From: Kerstersia gyiorum
GTDB taxonomy: Bacteria; Pseudomonadota; Gammaproteobacteria; Burkholderiales; Burkholderiaceae_B
Assembly: GCF_004216755.1 (NCBI RefSeq)
Contig: NZ_SGWZ01000001.1
Coordinates: 806,001-870,000 of the forward strand
DNA: 64,000 bases
Direction: 5' to 3'
This document shows, piece by piece, positions 24,491 through 33,762 of the stretch. The first letter of the stretch is position 1; every line of letters begins with the position of its first letter. The notes under the pieces are model-generated. The model was not told where the DNA came from. It saw nothing but the letters and a program-made list of their open reading frames with translations, and did no database searches. The translations under genes were made by a program, and so were the position numbers.

Positions 24491-24522
24491 TCATTATATA
24501 TTATGTACCGGTACAATAATGA
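24491..24522. promoter_or_regulatory. Nested palindromes between serC and psd
   Basis: TGTACCGGTACA (24504-24515) is a perfect 12-base palindrome. It lies inside the inverted repeat TCATTAT (24491-24497) / ATAATGA (24516-24522). The region is AT-rich and sits in the divergent promoter gap, 33 bases before psd. It is a good operator candidate; the regulator is unknown. Confidence 0.45.
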
Positions 24523-24554
24523 TTGTCTGAAAATCTGCCTGTGTCGTCCATGCC

Positions 24555-25397
24555 ATGTCCGTTTCCGTCCTTTTGCAGCATCTCCTGCCTTTGCGCCTGT
24601 TGACGCGCGTGGTCGGCCGCCTGGCGCAGAATCGCCATCCCCTGGTCGCGCAGGCGCTGATCCGGTCTTTCATGTGGCGGCATAGCGTCAGCCTGAAAGA
24701 GGCTTGCCGCCATGCGCCGGCCGACTACCCGAGCTTCAACGATTTCTTCGCCAGGAAATTGCGTCCTGGCGCACGTCCTGTTGCCAGGGCCAGCTGGGTC
24801 AGTCCCGCCGACGGCACGGTGAGTCAGCTGGGCTGGATAGGTGCCGGGCGAATGATCCTCGCCAAGCAGCGGGCCTATGGTGTCGGTGAACTGCTGGCCG
24901 ATGCGGCATTGGCTCGTCATTTCGAAGGCGGACGCTTTACCACTGTGTACCTGAGCCCGCGTGATTACCACCGTGTCCACATGCCATGTGCCGGGCGCTT
25001 GTTGGGCATGCGCCATGTGCCTGGTACGCTCTTTTCAGTGCGGCCGGATATCGTGCGCGGCATGGATGGCCTGTTGGCCCGCAATGAACGGCTCATCTGC
25101 TGGTTCGAGCATCCGCAGCATGGAATATTCGCCATGGTGCTGGTCGGCGCAGCCATCGTCGGCAGCATCTCCACCGTTTGGCACGGCTTGGTCACCCAGC
25201 CGGGCCGGGGGCCGATACGCCAATGGGATTACCAGGATGGCGAGCCTGCGCTCAAGTTGGTGCAAGGTGCGGAAATGGGGCATTTCCAGTTGGGTTCGAC
25301 GGTTGTCGTATTGATGCCGCAGACTGCGCTGGGCTTTCATCCGGGCTGGCAGGAAGGACAAAAAGTGCGCCAGGGCCAGGCCATGAGCAATATGTAA
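24555..25397 (+). CDS. psd: Phosphatidylserine decarboxylase
   Basis: A 280-residue pyruvoyl-dependent inner-membrane enzyme converting phosphatidylserine to phosphatidylethanolamine. Family features: FNDFFARKLRPGARP near 61, SPADGTVSQLG near 83 (catalytic Asp), YLSPRDYHRVHMPCAGRL near 132, and the self-cleavage motif LGST at residues 246-249, where Ser248 becomes the pyruvoyl group. The ATG at 24555 fits the family N-terminus, though no strong ribosome-binding site is visible. It is divergent from serC. This is the only obvious phospholipid gene in the window. Confidence 0.96.
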   Translation: MSVSVLLQHLLPLRLLTRVVGRLAQNRHPLVAQALIRSFMWRHSVSLKEACRHAPADYPSFNDFFARKLRPGARPVARASWVSPADGTVSQLGWIGAGRMILAKQRAYGVGELLADAALARHFEGGRFTTVYLSPRDYHRVHMPCAGRLLGMRHVPGTLFSVRPDIVRGMDGLLARNERLICWFEHPQHGIFAMVLVGAAIVGSISTVWHGLVTQPGRGPIRQWDYQDGEPALKLVQGAEMGHFQLGSTVVVLMPQTALGFHPGWQEGQKVRQGQAMSNM

Positions 25398-25480
25398 AAC
25401 GCAGCGGGCCTGCCGCACGGGTTCCGACAATTGCCGGTGCCGGGCTATGCTTGGTTCCCCTCTCATGACGAGTCATCGCT

Positions 25481-26281
25481 ATGTCTGAACACCACCAGTT
25501 CCTGTGTCCGCGCGACATGCACCTGCCACCGCCGGACTGGCGCGCGCTGCAAGCCTGCTTGCTGGCGGGCGGGTATGTGCTGGAGCCGCGTGGCGCGATG
25601 ATTCCCCGTCCTGCTCTGTTGAACCTGAGTTTCGCGCTGGCGGCCCTGAATGCCGGGTCGTACCAGTATGACGAGCGCCAGCGCACGACCGGCGATGTGC
25701 TGGCGCAGTATGTGCGGGCCGGCTATCTGCCGGCGGACCTGCCGATTCGGCATGACGCGACGATAGAAGAAACGCAGGCCTTGCTGGCCAGCCGGGGCAT
25801 CGAGTTGGCACACCTGTATTCGGATGATGAAGGCAGTGACTGGCACAGCGCGCAGTATTGCCTGGGGCCGGCAGCCCGGCCCTGGCTCAGTCAGGAAGTG
25901 CAGGCTGCCCATGATGCGCAGCCCGCCGATTTCCCCTTGATGCTTTTGGCTTACGACGGCCCGGCACCCGCAGTGGCCGTTGGCGAAAACCTGGACAATC
26001 CCTGTTTGCCCGGCACGCAGGAAGCATTGGCTAGCCTGCCTCCGTTCGATTCGCCGGCCGATTTCATCGGTGCAGCCTACGATGATCCTGCGGCGCAGTG
26101 GTATTGCACGGCCAACGGACGCAGCTATCGCATCCTGGAGCTGGATTGGCAATACAGCCTGGCGATGGGGTTTCGCATGGTGCGGCTGGCAGGGCTGGAT
26201 CAGTCCAGCGCCGAGGGGATGGCGGCCATGATCGGCCAGCTGGCGGGCGTGCCGATGGTATGCAGCCATCGGCATTTGTAA
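25481..26281 (+). CDS. Hypothetical protein of unknown family
   Basis: A 266-residue soluble protein that I do not recognise. It has no signal peptide or membrane segment. It is acidic and rich in Ala, Leu, Pro and Asp, with motifs such as HLYSDDEGSDWHSAQYCLG and WYCTANGRSYRILELDWQ. Codon use matches its neighbours and the frame is uninterrupted, so it is probably a real gene. It begins 84 bases after psd on the same strand and converges on the fatty acid transporter gene. Confidence 0.6.
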   Translation: MSEHHQFLCPRDMHLPPPDWRALQACLLAGGYVLEPRGAMIPRPALLNLSFALAALNAGSYQYDERQRTTGDVLAQYVRAGYLPADLPIRHDATIEETQALLASRGIELAHLYSDDEGSDWHSAQYCLGPAARPWLSQEVQAAHDAQPADFPLMLLAYDGPAPAVAVGENLDNPCLPGTQEALASLPPFDSPADFIGAAYDDPAAQWYCTANGRSYRILELDWQYSLAMGFRMVRLAGLDQSSAEGMAAMIGQLAGVPMVCSHRHL

Positions 26282-26345
26282 TCATGAATGAAGAAAAGGC
26301 GGCGGCTGGCCCGGATGCCGTCGATGGTATCCGGGCCGGCTTGCG

Positions 26346-27767
26346 TCAAGGCTGTATCGGCGGGAAGTAGGTCAGGGTCTGGCCCAGCCCCCAGAGCAGT
26401 AGCAGAACCAGCGGAATGTGGACCAGCAACTGCACGAAGGTGAAACCGATCAGGTCGCGGGCCTTCAGGCCGAGCACGCCCAGCAATGGCAGCATGTAGA
26501 ACGGATTGATGAGGTTGGGCAGCGCTTCGGCGGCGTTGTAGATCTGTACTGTCCAGCCCAGGTGGTACTGGAGCTCGTTGGCGACCTGCATGACGTAGGG
26601 CGCTTCGATAATCCATTTTCCACCACCCGATGGAATGAAGAAGCCCAGCACGGCGGAGTATGCGCTCATCAACACCGCAAAGGTGTCATGCGAAGCGATC
26701 TTCATGAAAAAGGCGGAGATGTGGTGGGCGATGGTTTCGCCACCGCTGCCGGGCACCTGCGTCATGATCGCTGCAATGGAGCCATAGAGCGGGAACTGGA
26801 TCAGCACGCCGGTGGTGGTGGGTACGGCGCGGGCCACTGCATCCAGGAAGCTGCGCGGCCGCCAGTGCAGCAGGGCGCCGGCCATGATGAACATGAGGTT
26901 ATAGGTATTCAACCCGGATATCGCCAGGATGGCGGGCTTTGACGCGAATTCCTGCAGCAGCCAGCCGGCGGCCAGGGCGACTAGCAGGATGATGAGCAGC
27001 GGGCTGTGCTCCAGCCATTCGCCCGGGCGCGTGGGCTTGTGCGCCTCGGGCATCGAGAAGGCCGGGTCTATGCCGCAGTCCTGCGCGCTGCGCGCCGAGG
27101 CGGCGCTGGGAGCGGTGAGATAGGCAATGATGAGCGACGCGATGATGAGCACTAGCAGCATCAGGCCCGATTGCCACAGGAAAATGGTTTCCGTGAAGGG
27201 GATGACGCCGGTGATGGCCAGGATGGACGGCGGCAGGCTGCCAGGGTTGGCCTGCAACTGGGCGGCGGATGAGGAGATGCCCAGCGCCCAGACGGCGCCC
27301 AGCCCGAGATAGGCGGCAGCACCAGCAGCACGGTAATCCATCTTCAGGTCGGCGCGCCTAGCCATGGCACGGACCAGCAGGCCGCCGAATACCAGGCTCA
27401 GGCCCCAGTTGAGCAGCGAGGCCAGCATGGAAATCAGCGCTACCCAGCCGACGGCCGAACGGCCATTGCGCGGCAGCTTGGCCAGCATGTCGATCAGGCG
27501 CGACGCCGGGCTCGATGTGGCGACCACATAGCCGCCAATGACGACAAAGGCCATTTGCATGGTAAACGGGATCAGGCTCCAGTAGCCGTCGCCAAAGGCC
27601 TTGGCGGTGGCAGCCGGCGTGGCGCCTATGGCCAGTGCGGCGATGGCGACCAGCAGAACGCCTATGGTTGCGAACACCCACGAGTCTGGAAACCATCGTT
27701 CCGCCCAGGCCGCGCAGCGCATGGCGAAACGTGCCGAGCGGCTTTCCTGCAGAGTGCTTGTTGTCAT
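26346..27767 (-). CDS. Short-chain fatty acid transporter, AtoE family
   Basis: A 473-residue inner-membrane transporter with about 12 hydrophobic segments, matching the AtoE short-chain fatty acid transporter family. Characteristic stretches are FPDSWVFATIGVLLVAIAAL near the start, NWGLSLVFGGLLVRAMARR near residue 120, VPTTTGVLIQFPLYGSIAAI, and FIPSGGGKWIIEAPYVMQ. Uptake of acetoacetate, butyrate or similar acids is expected. No ato degradation genes are adjacent; the downstream LysR gene is transcribed in the same direction but lies upstream. AGGAG sits directly against the ATG, an unusually short spacing. Confidence 0.88.
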   Translation of the reverse strand: MTTSTLQESRSARFAMRCAAWAERWFPDSWVFATIGVLLVAIAALAIGATPAATAKAFGDGYWSLIPFTMQMAFVVIGGYVVATSSPASRLIDMLAKLPRNGRSAVGWVALISMLASLLNWGLSLVFGGLLVRAMARRADLKMDYRAAGAAAYLGLGAVWALGISSSAAQLQANPGSLPPSILAITGVIPFTETIFLWQSGLMLLVLIIASLIIAYLTAPSAASARSAQDCGIDPAFSMPEAHKPTRPGEWLEHSPLLIILLVALAAGWLLQEFASKPAILAISGLNTYNLMFIMAGALLHWRPRSFLDAVARAVPTTTGVLIQFPLYGSIAAIMTQVPGSGGETIAHHISAFFMKIASHDTFAVLMSAYSAVLGFFIPSGGGKWIIEAPYVMQVANELQYHLGWTVQIYNAAEALPNLINPFYMLPLLGVLGLKARDLIGFTFVQLLVHIPLVLLLLWGLGQTLTYFPPIQP

Positions 27768-27976
27768 CTCCTGCTACCCCTATTGATTTGTGGTCTTGAT
27801 TTTGAGGAATGCTGCCCGGCCATCAGCCTGGTGGGCGCCAGCCAGGGCAGTGCAGGATAGTCTAGCCGCAGGATACGGCGCCGCACAGACGGAATATGCA
27901 TAAATACTGCATTACTGCGGGTATATAGGGATATGGCGCCTGCCAATGGGGCATGTGACGCCTGGGATGGCCGGGT

Positions 27977-28897
27977 TCAGCGCGGGCTTTGCCCGTCGTT
28001 GGAGAGGGTGGTCAGGAAGTGTTCGACCAGCAGGTTGGAACGCCGGCCCTTGCGGGTGGCGATGGCCAGCGGAACGGTGAATTGCATGCGTTCTGGCTGC
28101 AGAGCCACCATCAGGCCTTTTTCGACCCAGGTGGCGGCATAGTGGCAGGGCAAAAAGCCGATGTATTCGCCCGTGAGGATCAGGAAGGCGATACCTTCGC
28201 GGTCGGTAGCGCGGGCGACGCAATTGAGATCCTGGTGCAGCCGCAAGGCTTCGGCGGTCATGCGATAGCCCGGGGCCACGGTCCCAGCCTGCTGGATCTG
28301 CGCCAGCGTCGCCTGGCCGCCGGTTTGCGCCAATGGATGCAGATGGCTGCAGTAGAGCAGGGAAATTTCGTCATAGAGCGGCAAGTACTCCAGTCCGGAA
28401 AGTGGCGTGATATCGGGCAGGGCGCCGATGTGCAGACGTCCGTCTAGCAGGCCGCGCTCGATGTCGCCGGGCGTGCTCATGCTGATGTTGATGCGGATGC
28501 CGTCGCTCTGGCGACGCAGGTCGCGCAGTGTGTTGGTGATGCGGGTGCGGGTCTGGGTCACGAGGTTGTTCATCAATCCCAGGTTCAGTTCGCCGCGCAG
28601 ATGGTTGTGCAGCTGGTTGACTTCGCGCCGGAAGTCTTCGATGGATGCCAGCAGGGCCTCGCTGGCCCTAAGGATTTCCCTACCCTGGTCAGTCAGGGCA
28701 AACCCGGCACGGCCGCGTTGGCACAAGCGCATGCCCAGGCGCTTTTCCAAGTCTGACATATGCTGGCTGATGGCCGAGCGAGTGATGCCCAGCGCGCTTT
28801 CTGCGGCGGCGAAGCCTCCATATTCGGCCACGGTACGGAAAACCAGCAGCATGCGCAGATCGAAATCCGTGACCTGGGCCAAAAAGTTCTTTTCCAT
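27977..28897 (-). CDS. LysR-family transcriptional regulator
   Basis: A 306-residue LysR protein. The N-terminal helix-turn-helix is within residues 13-72 (AEYGGFAAAESALGITRSAI, then SQHMSDLEKRLGMRLCQRGR), followed by a substrate-binding periplasmic-protein-like domain. It is divergent from the omega-amino-acid aminotransferase and aldehyde dehydrogenase genes, the standard arrangement for their activator. A TGAG-N15-CTCA element lies in the shared gap. The inducer is probably beta-alanine, GABA or a related omega-amino acid, by position only. Confidence 0.92.
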   Translation of the reverse strand: MEKNFLAQVTDFDLRMLLVFRTVAEYGGFAAAESALGITRSAISQHMSDLEKRLGMRLCQRGRAGFALTDQGREILRASEALLASIEDFRREVNQLHNHLRGELNLGLMNNLVTQTRTRITNTLRDLRRQSDGIRINISMSTPGDIERGLLDGRLHIGALPDITPLSGLEYLPLYDEISLLYCSHLHPLAQTGGQATLAQIQQAGTVAPGYRMTAEALRLHQDLNCVARATDREGIAFLILTGEYIGFLPCHYAATWVEKGLMVALQPERMQFTVPLAIATRKGRRSNLLVEHFLTTLSNDGQSPR

Positions 28898-28924
28898 TCA
28901 GGTTAGAAAACCGATAAGTATTGT

Positions 28925-28947
28925 TGAGAACATTTGTATTTTACTCA
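28925..28947. promoter_or_regulatory. LysR operator candidate in the divergent gap
   Basis: TGAG (28925-28928) and CTCA (28944-28947) form an interrupted dyad with 15 AT-rich bases between them. It sits between the divergent LysR and aminotransferase genes, at the position and with the T-N11-A-like spacing typical of this family. Confidence 0.4.
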
Positions 28948-29003
28948 TCTAATCTGCTGGGCATAATGAGTCGCATCCTTCCTTACAACAAAGGGGTATC
29001 GCG

Positions 29004-30350
29004 ATGAATTTGCAGACATTTTCCCCATCCGAGACGGAGACGGGCCTGAACTTGAAGGCGCATTGGATGCCGTTCAGTTCCAACAGGAATTTCCAGAAGG
29101 ACCCGCGCCTGATCATTGCGGCATCCGGCCATTGGCTGATCGACGCCACGGGCCGCAAGGTGTTCGATGGCCTGTCCGGCCTCTGGACTTGCGGCGCCGG
29201 CCATAGTCGGACGGAAATCCAGGAAGCGGTCGCCCAGCAACTGGGCACGCTGGATTATGCGCCGGCCTTTCAGTTCAGCCATCCGCTGGCTTTTCAGCTG
29301 GCGGAGAAAGTGGCCGAGCTGACACCGGGCCAGCTGAACCATGTGTTCTTCACCAATTCGGGTTCCGAATGTGCGGATACTGCCGTGAAACTGGCACGTG
29401 CCTATTGGCGTATTCGTGGCCAGGCTTCCAAGACGAAAATGATAGGCCGTGCGCGCGGATACCACGGGGTGAACGTCGCAGGCACCAGCCTGGGGGGCAT
29501 AGGTGGCAATCGCAAGATGTTCGGTGTGTTGATGGATGCGGACCACCTGCCGCACACCTTGCAGGCCGGTTGCGAATTCACGCGCGGTCAGGCCGAGACT
29601 GGCGGTGTGGCATTGGCCAACGATTTGCTGCGCCTGATCGAGCTGCATGATGCGTCGAATATCGCCGCCGTGATAGTCGAGCCTATGTCCGGGTCGGCCG
29701 GCGTGCTGGTTCCGCCGCAAGGCTATCTGCAACGCCTGCGCGAAATCTGCGATCAGCACAATATCCTGCTGATTTTCGACGAAGTGATCACCGGTTTCGG
29801 CCGCATGGGCCGCACGACTGGTGCGGAATACTTCGGCGTGACGCCAGACATCATGACGGTCGCCAAGCAACTGACCAATGGCGCCATCCCGATGGGTGCC
29901 GTGATCGCCAGCGATGCTATCTATGACACTTTCATGGGGCAGGACATCGGCGAGCATCTGGTCGAGTTCGGCCATGGCTACACCTACTCTGCGCATCCGG
30001 TGGCTTGCGCGGCGGGGCTGGCCACGCTGGAACTGCTGGAACGCGAAAGCCTGATCGAACGCGCTGCCGCGCTGGCGCCGCACTTCGAACAGGCGCTGCA
30101 TGGCCTTAGGGGCACCCGTCATGTGATAGACATCCGCAATTGCGGATTGGCTGGCGCCTTGCAACTGGCGCCCCGCGACGGCGATCCCGCCATCCGTCCG
30201 TTCGAGGCCGGGCTGGCGCTGTGGCGCAAAGGGTTTTATGTGCGCTTCGGTGGCGACACCCTGCAGTTCGGGCCGCCCTTTAGCGCCACGCCTGCCGAGC
30301 TCGACAGCCTGTTCAATGCTGTGGGTGAAGTCCTCAACCAGGTGCCTTGA
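29004..30350 (+). CDS. Omega-amino acid-pyruvate aminotransferase (beta-alanine-pyruvate transaminase)
   Basis: A 448-residue class III aminotransferase. Motifs: KAHWMPFSSNRNF at the N-terminus (a hallmark of the beta-alanine-pyruvate type), LSGLWTCGAGHSR near 57, FFTNSGSECADTAVKLARA near 115, Asp259 in LLIFDEVITGFGRMG, and the PLP lysine K288 in VAKQLTNGAIPMG. It converts beta-alanine to malonate semialdehyde, and often also accepts GABA or other omega-amines. AGGGG lies seven bases before the ATG. The downstream aldehyde dehydrogenase would oxidise the semialdehyde to acetyl- or propionyl-CoA, completing the pathway. Confidence 0.93.
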   Translation: MNLQTFSPSETETGLNLKAHWMPFSSNRNFQKDPRLIIAASGHWLIDATGRKVFDGLSGLWTCGAGHSRTEIQEAVAQQLGTLDYAPAFQFSHPLAFQLAEKVAELTPGQLNHVFFTNSGSECADTAVKLARAYWRIRGQASKTKMIGRARGYHGVNVAGTSLGGIGGNRKMFGVLMDADHLPHTLQAGCEFTRGQAETGGVALANDLLRLIELHDASNIAAVIVEPMSGSAGVLVPPQGYLQRLREICDQHNILLIFDEVITGFGRMGRTTGAEYFGVTPDIMTVAKQLTNGAIPMGAVIASDAIYDTFMGQDIGEHLVEFGHGYTYSAHPVACAAGLATLELLERESLIERAAALAPHFEQALHGLRGTRHVIDIRNCGLAGALQLAPRDGDPAIRPFEAGLALWRKGFYVRFGGDTLQFGPPFSATPAELDSLFNAVGEVLNQVP

Positions 30351-30523
30351 ACTTCTTGGGGCCCCTGGGCTTTTACCAGGCGCTTACGCAGCAAGACCAT
30401 GCGCGGACGGGCCAGGCCCGCCTGCGCGACCGGGCAGCCTGGGCCATCGGCCATTCAGGGGCGGCTCGGACACAACAACGCAATAACAAGCAATTTCCAA
30501 GATTCAGCCTAGGAGACAAGAGT

Positions 30524-32017
30524 ATGTCGATCATTCCGCATCTGATTGATGGCGTTCGGGTTCAGGGGGGCGGCCGCCAGGCGGATGTCTATAATCCTTC
30601 GACAGGCGAGGTCACCGGGCAGGTGGCGCTGGCCGACGCCGCAACGCTGCAGCAGGCCATTGCTTCGGCCAGCGCCGCTTTTCCCGCATGGCGCAATACG
30701 CCGCCGGCGCGCCGGGCCCAGGTGCTGTTTCGTTTCAAGCAACTGCTGGAGCAGCACCAGGACGAAATCTCGCTGCTGATCAGCCAGGAGCATGGCAAGA
30801 CGATCGAAGACGCGGCAGGCGAGCTCAAGCGTGGCATAGAAAACGTTGAATATGCCTGCGCCGCGCCGGAATTGCTCAAGGGCGAATACAACCGCAATGT
30901 CGGTCCCGCCATCGACGCATGGAGCGATTTCCAGCCGCTGGGTGTCGTGGCCGGCATCACACCATTCAACTTCCCGGCCATGGTGCCGCTTTGGATGTAT
31001 CCGCTGGCCATCGCCTGCGGCAATACCTTCATTCTCAAACCGTCGGAGCGTGATCCCAGCTCGACATTGCGCATTGCCGAACTGTTCCTGGAAGCGGGCT
31101 TGCCCAAGGGGGTGCTCAATGTGGTGAACGGCGACAAGGAAGCCGTGGACGGGCTGATCGCCGCGCCCGAGGTCAAGGCCCTGAGCTTTGTCGGTTCCAC
31201 GCCGATTGCCGAGTACATCTATGCCGAAGGCTGCCGCCATGGCAAACGGGTGCAGGCGCTGGGTGGCGCGAAGAATCACGCCGTGCTGCTGCCGGACGCG
31301 GATCTCGACAACGCCGTCAATGCCCTGATGGGCGCCGCCTACGGTTCCTGCGGCGAGCGTTGCATGGCGATATCGGTCGCCGTGTGCGTGGGCGATGCGG
31401 TCGCGGATGCGCTGGTGGAAAAACTGGTGCCCAAGATCCAGGCGCTCAGGATAGGGGCAGGGACGACCTGCGGGCTGGACATGGGACCGCTGGTGACGGC
31501 GGCAGCGCGCGACCGGGTGCGAGGCTATATCGACGCCGGGGTACAGGCTGGGGCGAAGCTGGTGGTGGATGGCCGCAATCTGAAGGTGGGAGGTTATGAG
31601 TCGGGTTTCTTTGTTGGCGGCACGCTGTTTGATCACGTCAGGCCAGACATGAGCATCTATACCGATGAAATTTTCGGGCCGGTGCTGTGCATTGTGCGGG
31701 TCGATAGCCTGGAAGCCGCCATGCAGCTCATCAATGAGCATGAGTATGGCAATGGCACCTGCATCTTCACGCGCGACGGCGAAGCGGCGCGTTTGTTCTG
31801 CGACGAAATCGAGGTCGGGATGGTTGGGGTCAACGTGCCCTTGCCCGTACCGGTTGCGTATCACAGCTTCGGCGGCTGGAAGCGTTCGCTCTTTGGCGAT
31901 CTGCATGCCTATGGCCCCGATGGCGTGCGCTTTTATACGCGCCGCAAGGCCATTACCCAGCGCTGGCCGCAGCGCGCCACCCACGAGGCCTCACAGTTTG
32001 CATTCCCCAGCCTCTAG
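30524..32017 (+). CDS. mmsA: CoA-acylating methylmalonate/malonate-semialdehyde dehydrogenase
   Basis: A 497-residue NAD-dependent aldehyde dehydrogenase of the acylating class. It makes acetyl-CoA from malonate semialdehyde or propionyl-CoA from methylmalonate semialdehyde. Motifs: GITPFNFPAMVPLWMYPLAI near 144, LKPSERDPSS, SFVGSTPIAEYIY, and the catalytic Cys280 in SCGERCMAIS, which is specific for this subfamily. The ATG at 30524 has AGGAG upstream and the family start MSIIPHLIDG; the frame is open back to 30347. It follows the aminotransferase by 173 bases and is closed by a strong terminator. Confidence 0.95.
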   Translation: MSIIPHLIDGVRVQGGGRQADVYNPSTGEVTGQVALADAATLQQAIASASAAFPAWRNTPPARRAQVLFRFKQLLEQHQDEISLLISQEHGKTIEDAAGELKRGIENVEYACAAPELLKGEYNRNVGPAIDAWSDFQPLGVVAGITPFNFPAMVPLWMYPLAIACGNTFILKPSERDPSSTLRIAELFLEAGLPKGVLNVVNGDKEAVDGLIAAPEVKALSFVGSTPIAEYIYAEGCRHGKRVQALGGAKNHAVLLPDADLDNAVNALMGAAYGSCGERCMAISVAVCVGDAVADALVEKLVPKIQALRIGAGTTCGLDMGPLVTAAARDRVRGYIDAGVQAGAKLVVDGRNLKVGGYESGFFVGGTLFDHVRPDMSIYTDEIFGPVLCIVRVDSLEAAMQLINEHEYGNGTCIFTRDGEAARLFCDEIEVGMVGVNVPLPVPVAYHSFGGWKRSLFGDLHAYGPDGVRFYTRRKAITQRWPQRATHEASQFAFPSL

Positions 32018-32026
32018 GAAAAACCA

Positions 32027-32064
32027 AAAACAGGCATGGCCCGCAGGTCATGCCTGTTTTCGTT
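32027..32064 (+). terminator. Rho-independent terminator after mmsA
   Basis: The 12-base arm AAAACAGGCATG (32027-32038) pairs perfectly with CATGCCTGTTTT (32049-32060) around a 10-base loop, followed by CGTT. It lies ten bases after the mmsA stop. Confidence 0.85.
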
Positions 32065-32276
32065 ATGGGAGGTGCACCGGAACACACGGTAGTGCAGTCG
32101 CAGTGAACAAAAGGAGAAAAGGCCTGCAAGGCCTTGGCGAGACAACAAATGATGGCGGCAATCCACCTTATCAATCATGCGCCGCCGCACGGCGGGCAGC
32201 GTTCCGGCGGTATTACCGTACCGTTGCCGTATTCACGCGGGACGTGGCCCTGTCGATGCACACAGGAGACAAGAAT

Positions 32277-33719
32277 ATGTCAAAAGTCATTTTGGCTTCG
32301 CAGCTCAACAAGGGAGGCAATGCGTCCCTGGCGCCAGGACTGAAGCAGCGCCACGTCACGATGCTGTCCATTGCCGGCGTGATCGGTGCCGGCTTGTTCG
32401 TCGGTTCTGGCCATGCCATCGCGTCCGCCGGGCCGGCGGTGCTGCTGGCCTATCTGATTGCCGGTACTCTGGTGGTTCTGGTGATGCGCATGCTCGGCGA
32501 AATGGCGGTCGCCGCGCCGGATACTGGCTCGTTTTCCACCTACGCCGATCGCTCCATCGGGCGCTGGGCCGGCTTTACCATTGGTTGGCTGTACTGGTGG
32601 TTCTGGGTGCTGGTGATTCCGCTGGAGGCCATCGCGGCGGCAGCCATCCTGCATGCCTGGTTCCCGGTAGTTGATACCTGGGTGTTCGCCCTGGCCGTGA
32701 CCACCTTGCTGACGGTGACAAACCTGTTCAGCGTGGCGCGCTATGGCGAGTTCGAATTCTGGTTTGCGCTGCTCAAGGTGCTGGCCATCATCGCCTTTAT
32801 CGTGCTGGGCGCCATGGCGCTGGCAGGCGGATTGCCGGATCACCGCGCCAGCGGGCTGGCCACGCTGATGGCGACTACCGGCGGCTTCATGCCCAACGGC
32901 GCGGCGGCTGTGCTGGGCGCTTTGCTGACGACCATGTTCAGTTTCATGGGCACGGAAATCGTGACCATTGCCGCAGCCGAGTCTCGCGACCCGGCGCGCC
33001 AGATCACGCGTGCGACCAATTCGGTGATCTGGCGCATTGGCCTGTTCTACCTGGTGTCCATCTTCATTGTGGTTTCCATCGTGCCCTGGAACGACCCGAC
33101 GCTGCTGCAGGTCGGGTCCTATCAGCGTGCCCTGGAACTGCTCAACATCCCGCATGCCAAACTGATTGTGGACCTGGTGGTGCTGGTGGCCGTGGCCAGT
33201 TGCCTGAACTCCGCCATCTACACCTCGTCGCGCATGGTGTTTTCGCTGGCGCGCCGTGGCGATGCGCCGGAAGCGCTGCAAAGGACCAGCGTGAACCATG
33301 TGCCCCGGGCGGCGGTGCTGGCGAGCACGGCGGTCGGTTTTCTGACGACCATTGTCAATTACTTCATGCCTGAGAAAGTCTTCACGTTCCTGCTGGCTTC
33401 GTCTGGCGCTGTCGCCTTGCTGGTCTATCTGGTCATTGCGGTTTCACAGTTGCGGATGCGGCGTCAGTTGATCGCCGGCGGCCATCCGATCGAATTCCGC
33501 ATGTGGCTGTATCCCTGGCTGACCTGGGCGGTGATTGGTTTCATCGTGCTGGCGCTGGGCATCATGCTGACCCTCGAAAAACATCGCAATGAGGTGCTGG
33601 CGACGGCATTGCTGACGGCCATGATCGTGGCATTGGGTGTTTGGAACGCCCGCCGCAGCAGGGCAAGGGATGCCCACCACGGCGTCACGGCAGCACGACC
33701 CGCAGGATCGGTGGTGTAA
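32277..33719 (+). CDS. gabP: APC-family amino acid permease, GabP-like
   Basis: A 480-residue inner-membrane amino acid permease with 12 hydrophobic segments. It begins with LKQRHVTMLSIAGVIGAGLF and contains VGSGHAIASAGPAVLLAYLI, then GEMAVAAPDTGSFSTYAD and FMGTEIVTIAAAESRDPARQ, all typical of the GABA and aromatic amino acid permease cluster. GABA or beta-alanine import fits its place after the omega-amino-acid degradation genes. The ATG at 32277 has AGGAG upstream; the frame is open far upstream (31665), but that part overlaps mmsA and its terminator. A 259-base gap holding the terminator separates it from mmsA, so it probably has its own promoter. Confidence 0.88.
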   Translation: MSKVILASQLNKGGNASLAPGLKQRHVTMLSIAGVIGAGLFVGSGHAIASAGPAVLLAYLIAGTLVVLVMRMLGEMAVAAPDTGSFSTYADRSIGRWAGFTIGWLYWWFWVLVIPLEAIAAAAILHAWFPVVDTWVFALAVTTLLTVTNLFSVARYGEFEFWFALLKVLAIIAFIVLGAMALAGGLPDHRASGLATLMATTGGFMPNGAAAVLGALLTTMFSFMGTEIVTIAAAESRDPARQITRATNSVIWRIGLFYLVSIFIVVSIVPWNDPTLLQVGSYQRALELLNIPHAKLIVDLVVLVAVASCLNSAIYTSSRMVFSLARRGDAPEALQRTSVNHVPRAAVLASTAVGFLTTIVNYFMPEKVFTFLLASSGAVALLVYLVIAVSQLRMRRQLIAGGHPIEFRMWLYPWLTWAVIGFIVLALGIMLTLEKHRNEVLATALLTAMIVALGVWNARRSRARDAHHGVTAARPAGSVV

Positions 33720-33762
33720 CGCTGGCCGCTGGCGCTGTCAGGCCTGCTAGGCGGGTGCCAGC

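Noticed and set aside
30347..30523. Upstream extension of mmsA
   Set aside because: The frame is open, but the 59 extra residues are not family-like, and the ATG at 30524 has AGGAG and the conserved start.
31665..32276. Upstream extension of the GabP-like permease
   Set aside because: It would overlap mmsA and run through a strong terminator; the ATG at 32277 has a good ribosome-binding site and the family N-terminus.
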